Assembly: GCA_035637315.1 (NCBI GenBank)
Contig: DASPXK010000366.1
Location: 1 to 6,222 of the forward strand
Source: DASPXK01 sp035637315
Lineage (GTDB): Bacteria > Chloroflexota > UBA6077 > JACCZL01
DNA length: 6,222 bases
Reading direction: 5' to 3'
Shown here: one piece after another, positions 5,867 through 6,222 of the stretch
How the letters are laid out: the number at the start of each line of letters is the position of its first letter
Numbering within the stretch: position 1 is the first letter of the stretch
Made by a program: the position numbers and the translations under genes
The notes under the pieces: model-generated
Databases searched by the model: none
Seen by the model: the letters and a program-made list of their open reading frames with translations, nothing else
Told to the model about the DNA's origin: nothing

Positions 5867-6222
5867 CGTCTGACGGGCAGCTCCTCGGTGCGGGACTCGA
5901 CGATGGCCGGCGGCGCCGTGACAGGGTGGCCGCAGTAGGGGCACGCCTTCCAGCGCAGCATCATCGGCTGCTCGCAGTGCGCACACAGCCGCTTCAGCCG
6001 AGTCTGGCACCACGGACAGAAGATGAATTCAGGCTCCGCCCGCTGCTTGCAGACCGGGCAGGCGCTCTGAACGTGGATGCCCTGGAGGAATGCTTCCTCC
6101 TCGAGCGATTCCTCGTACAACTGGCTCAGGGTCTTTGGCGGCCGCAGGATCACGTAGATCAGCAGCCCGGCGAAGCTGAAGACGGCCACCACCAGCGTCG
6201 CGGCGGCCTGCAGGAACAGGTC
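5863..6222 (-). CDS. Membrane-anchored double zinc-ribbon protein, 5' end outside the window
   Basis: 119 codons are visible and the frame stays open to the right edge, so the gene begins beyond 6222. The GTG at 6192 is probably internal: translating upstream of it gives DLFLQAAATL, which joins the following hydrophobic residues into one membrane helix (window residues 2-27, ending VILRPP). An acidic stretch (YEESLEEEAF) follows, then two zinc ribbons made of four CxxC knuckles: CPVC (55-58), CPWC (69-72), CAHC (80-83) and CPYC (94-97). Eight Cys should bind two zinc ions, as in DZANK/double zinc-ribbon domains. The tail is polar. The likely topology is an N-terminal anchor with the ribbons in the cytoplasm. 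The role is unknown; ribbons of this kind usually mediate protein contacts. It converges with the ABC gene and shares a hairpin with it. Confidence 0.8.
   Translation of the reverse strand, partial: DLFLQAAATLVVAVFSFAGLLIYVILRPPKTLSQLYEESLEEEAFLQGIHVQSACPVCKQRAEPEFIFCPWCQTRLKRLCAHCEQPMMLRWKACPYCGHPVTAPPAIVESRTEELPVRR

Overview
This window looks like ordinary chromosomal DNA from a GC-rich bacterium. My best guess is Chloroflexota. The guess rests on the very Pro/Thr-rich linker of the PASTA-domain Ser/Thr kinase, the gene types, the mix of Shine-Dalgarno and apparently leaderless starts, and small dispersed inverted repeats between genes. No marker gene or rRNA is present to confirm it. No tRNA, CRISPR array, transposase or phage gene was seen.

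Layout. Positions 1-3902 are coded on the minus strand, transcribed from right to left. The order is a YesL/DUF624-like membrane protein (3902-3144), a transmembrane PASTA Ser/Thr kinase (3147-1489, overlapping the previous stop by GTGA), a gamma-carbonic-anhydrase-like hexapeptide protein (1459-935), a small thioredoxin-like protein with CLHC (764-381), and the first 50 codons of a CstA-type carbon-starvation/peptide transporter (152 to beyond the left edge). Positions 4010-5854 are on the plus strand and hold a small P-loop kinase and a MalK/UgpC-type sugar ABC ATPase. At the right edge a membrane-anchored double zinc-ribbon protein runs back on the minus strand (5863 to beyond 6222), converging on the ABC gene.

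How the genes may work together. The membrane protein, kinase and carbonic-anhydrase-like gene form a compact cluster (4-bp overlap, then a 29-bp gap) and are probably co-transcribed from an apparently leaderless promoter just upstream of 3902. A regulated membrane/signalling unit is plausible but inferred. CstA and the ABC ATPase both concern nutrient uptake, but nothing in the sequence ties them into one pathway.

The non-coding DNA holds the most unusual material. Two copies of one imperfect inverted repeat (core ACCGCAGAGGACACAGAGG, internal ~10-nt periodicity) lie about 3.7 kb apart, each at the 3' end of a gene; one copy supplies the last 14 codons and the stop of the P-loop kinase. A different repeat (three tandem GAATTGR units plus a 10-bp inverted repeat) lies at the 5' end of that same kinase. 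The convergent pair at 5854/5863 shares a perfect hairpin containing both stop codons. The carbonic-anhydrase-like protein has Asp where the first zinc-binding His is expected. I do not see a convincing new defence or mobile system here.
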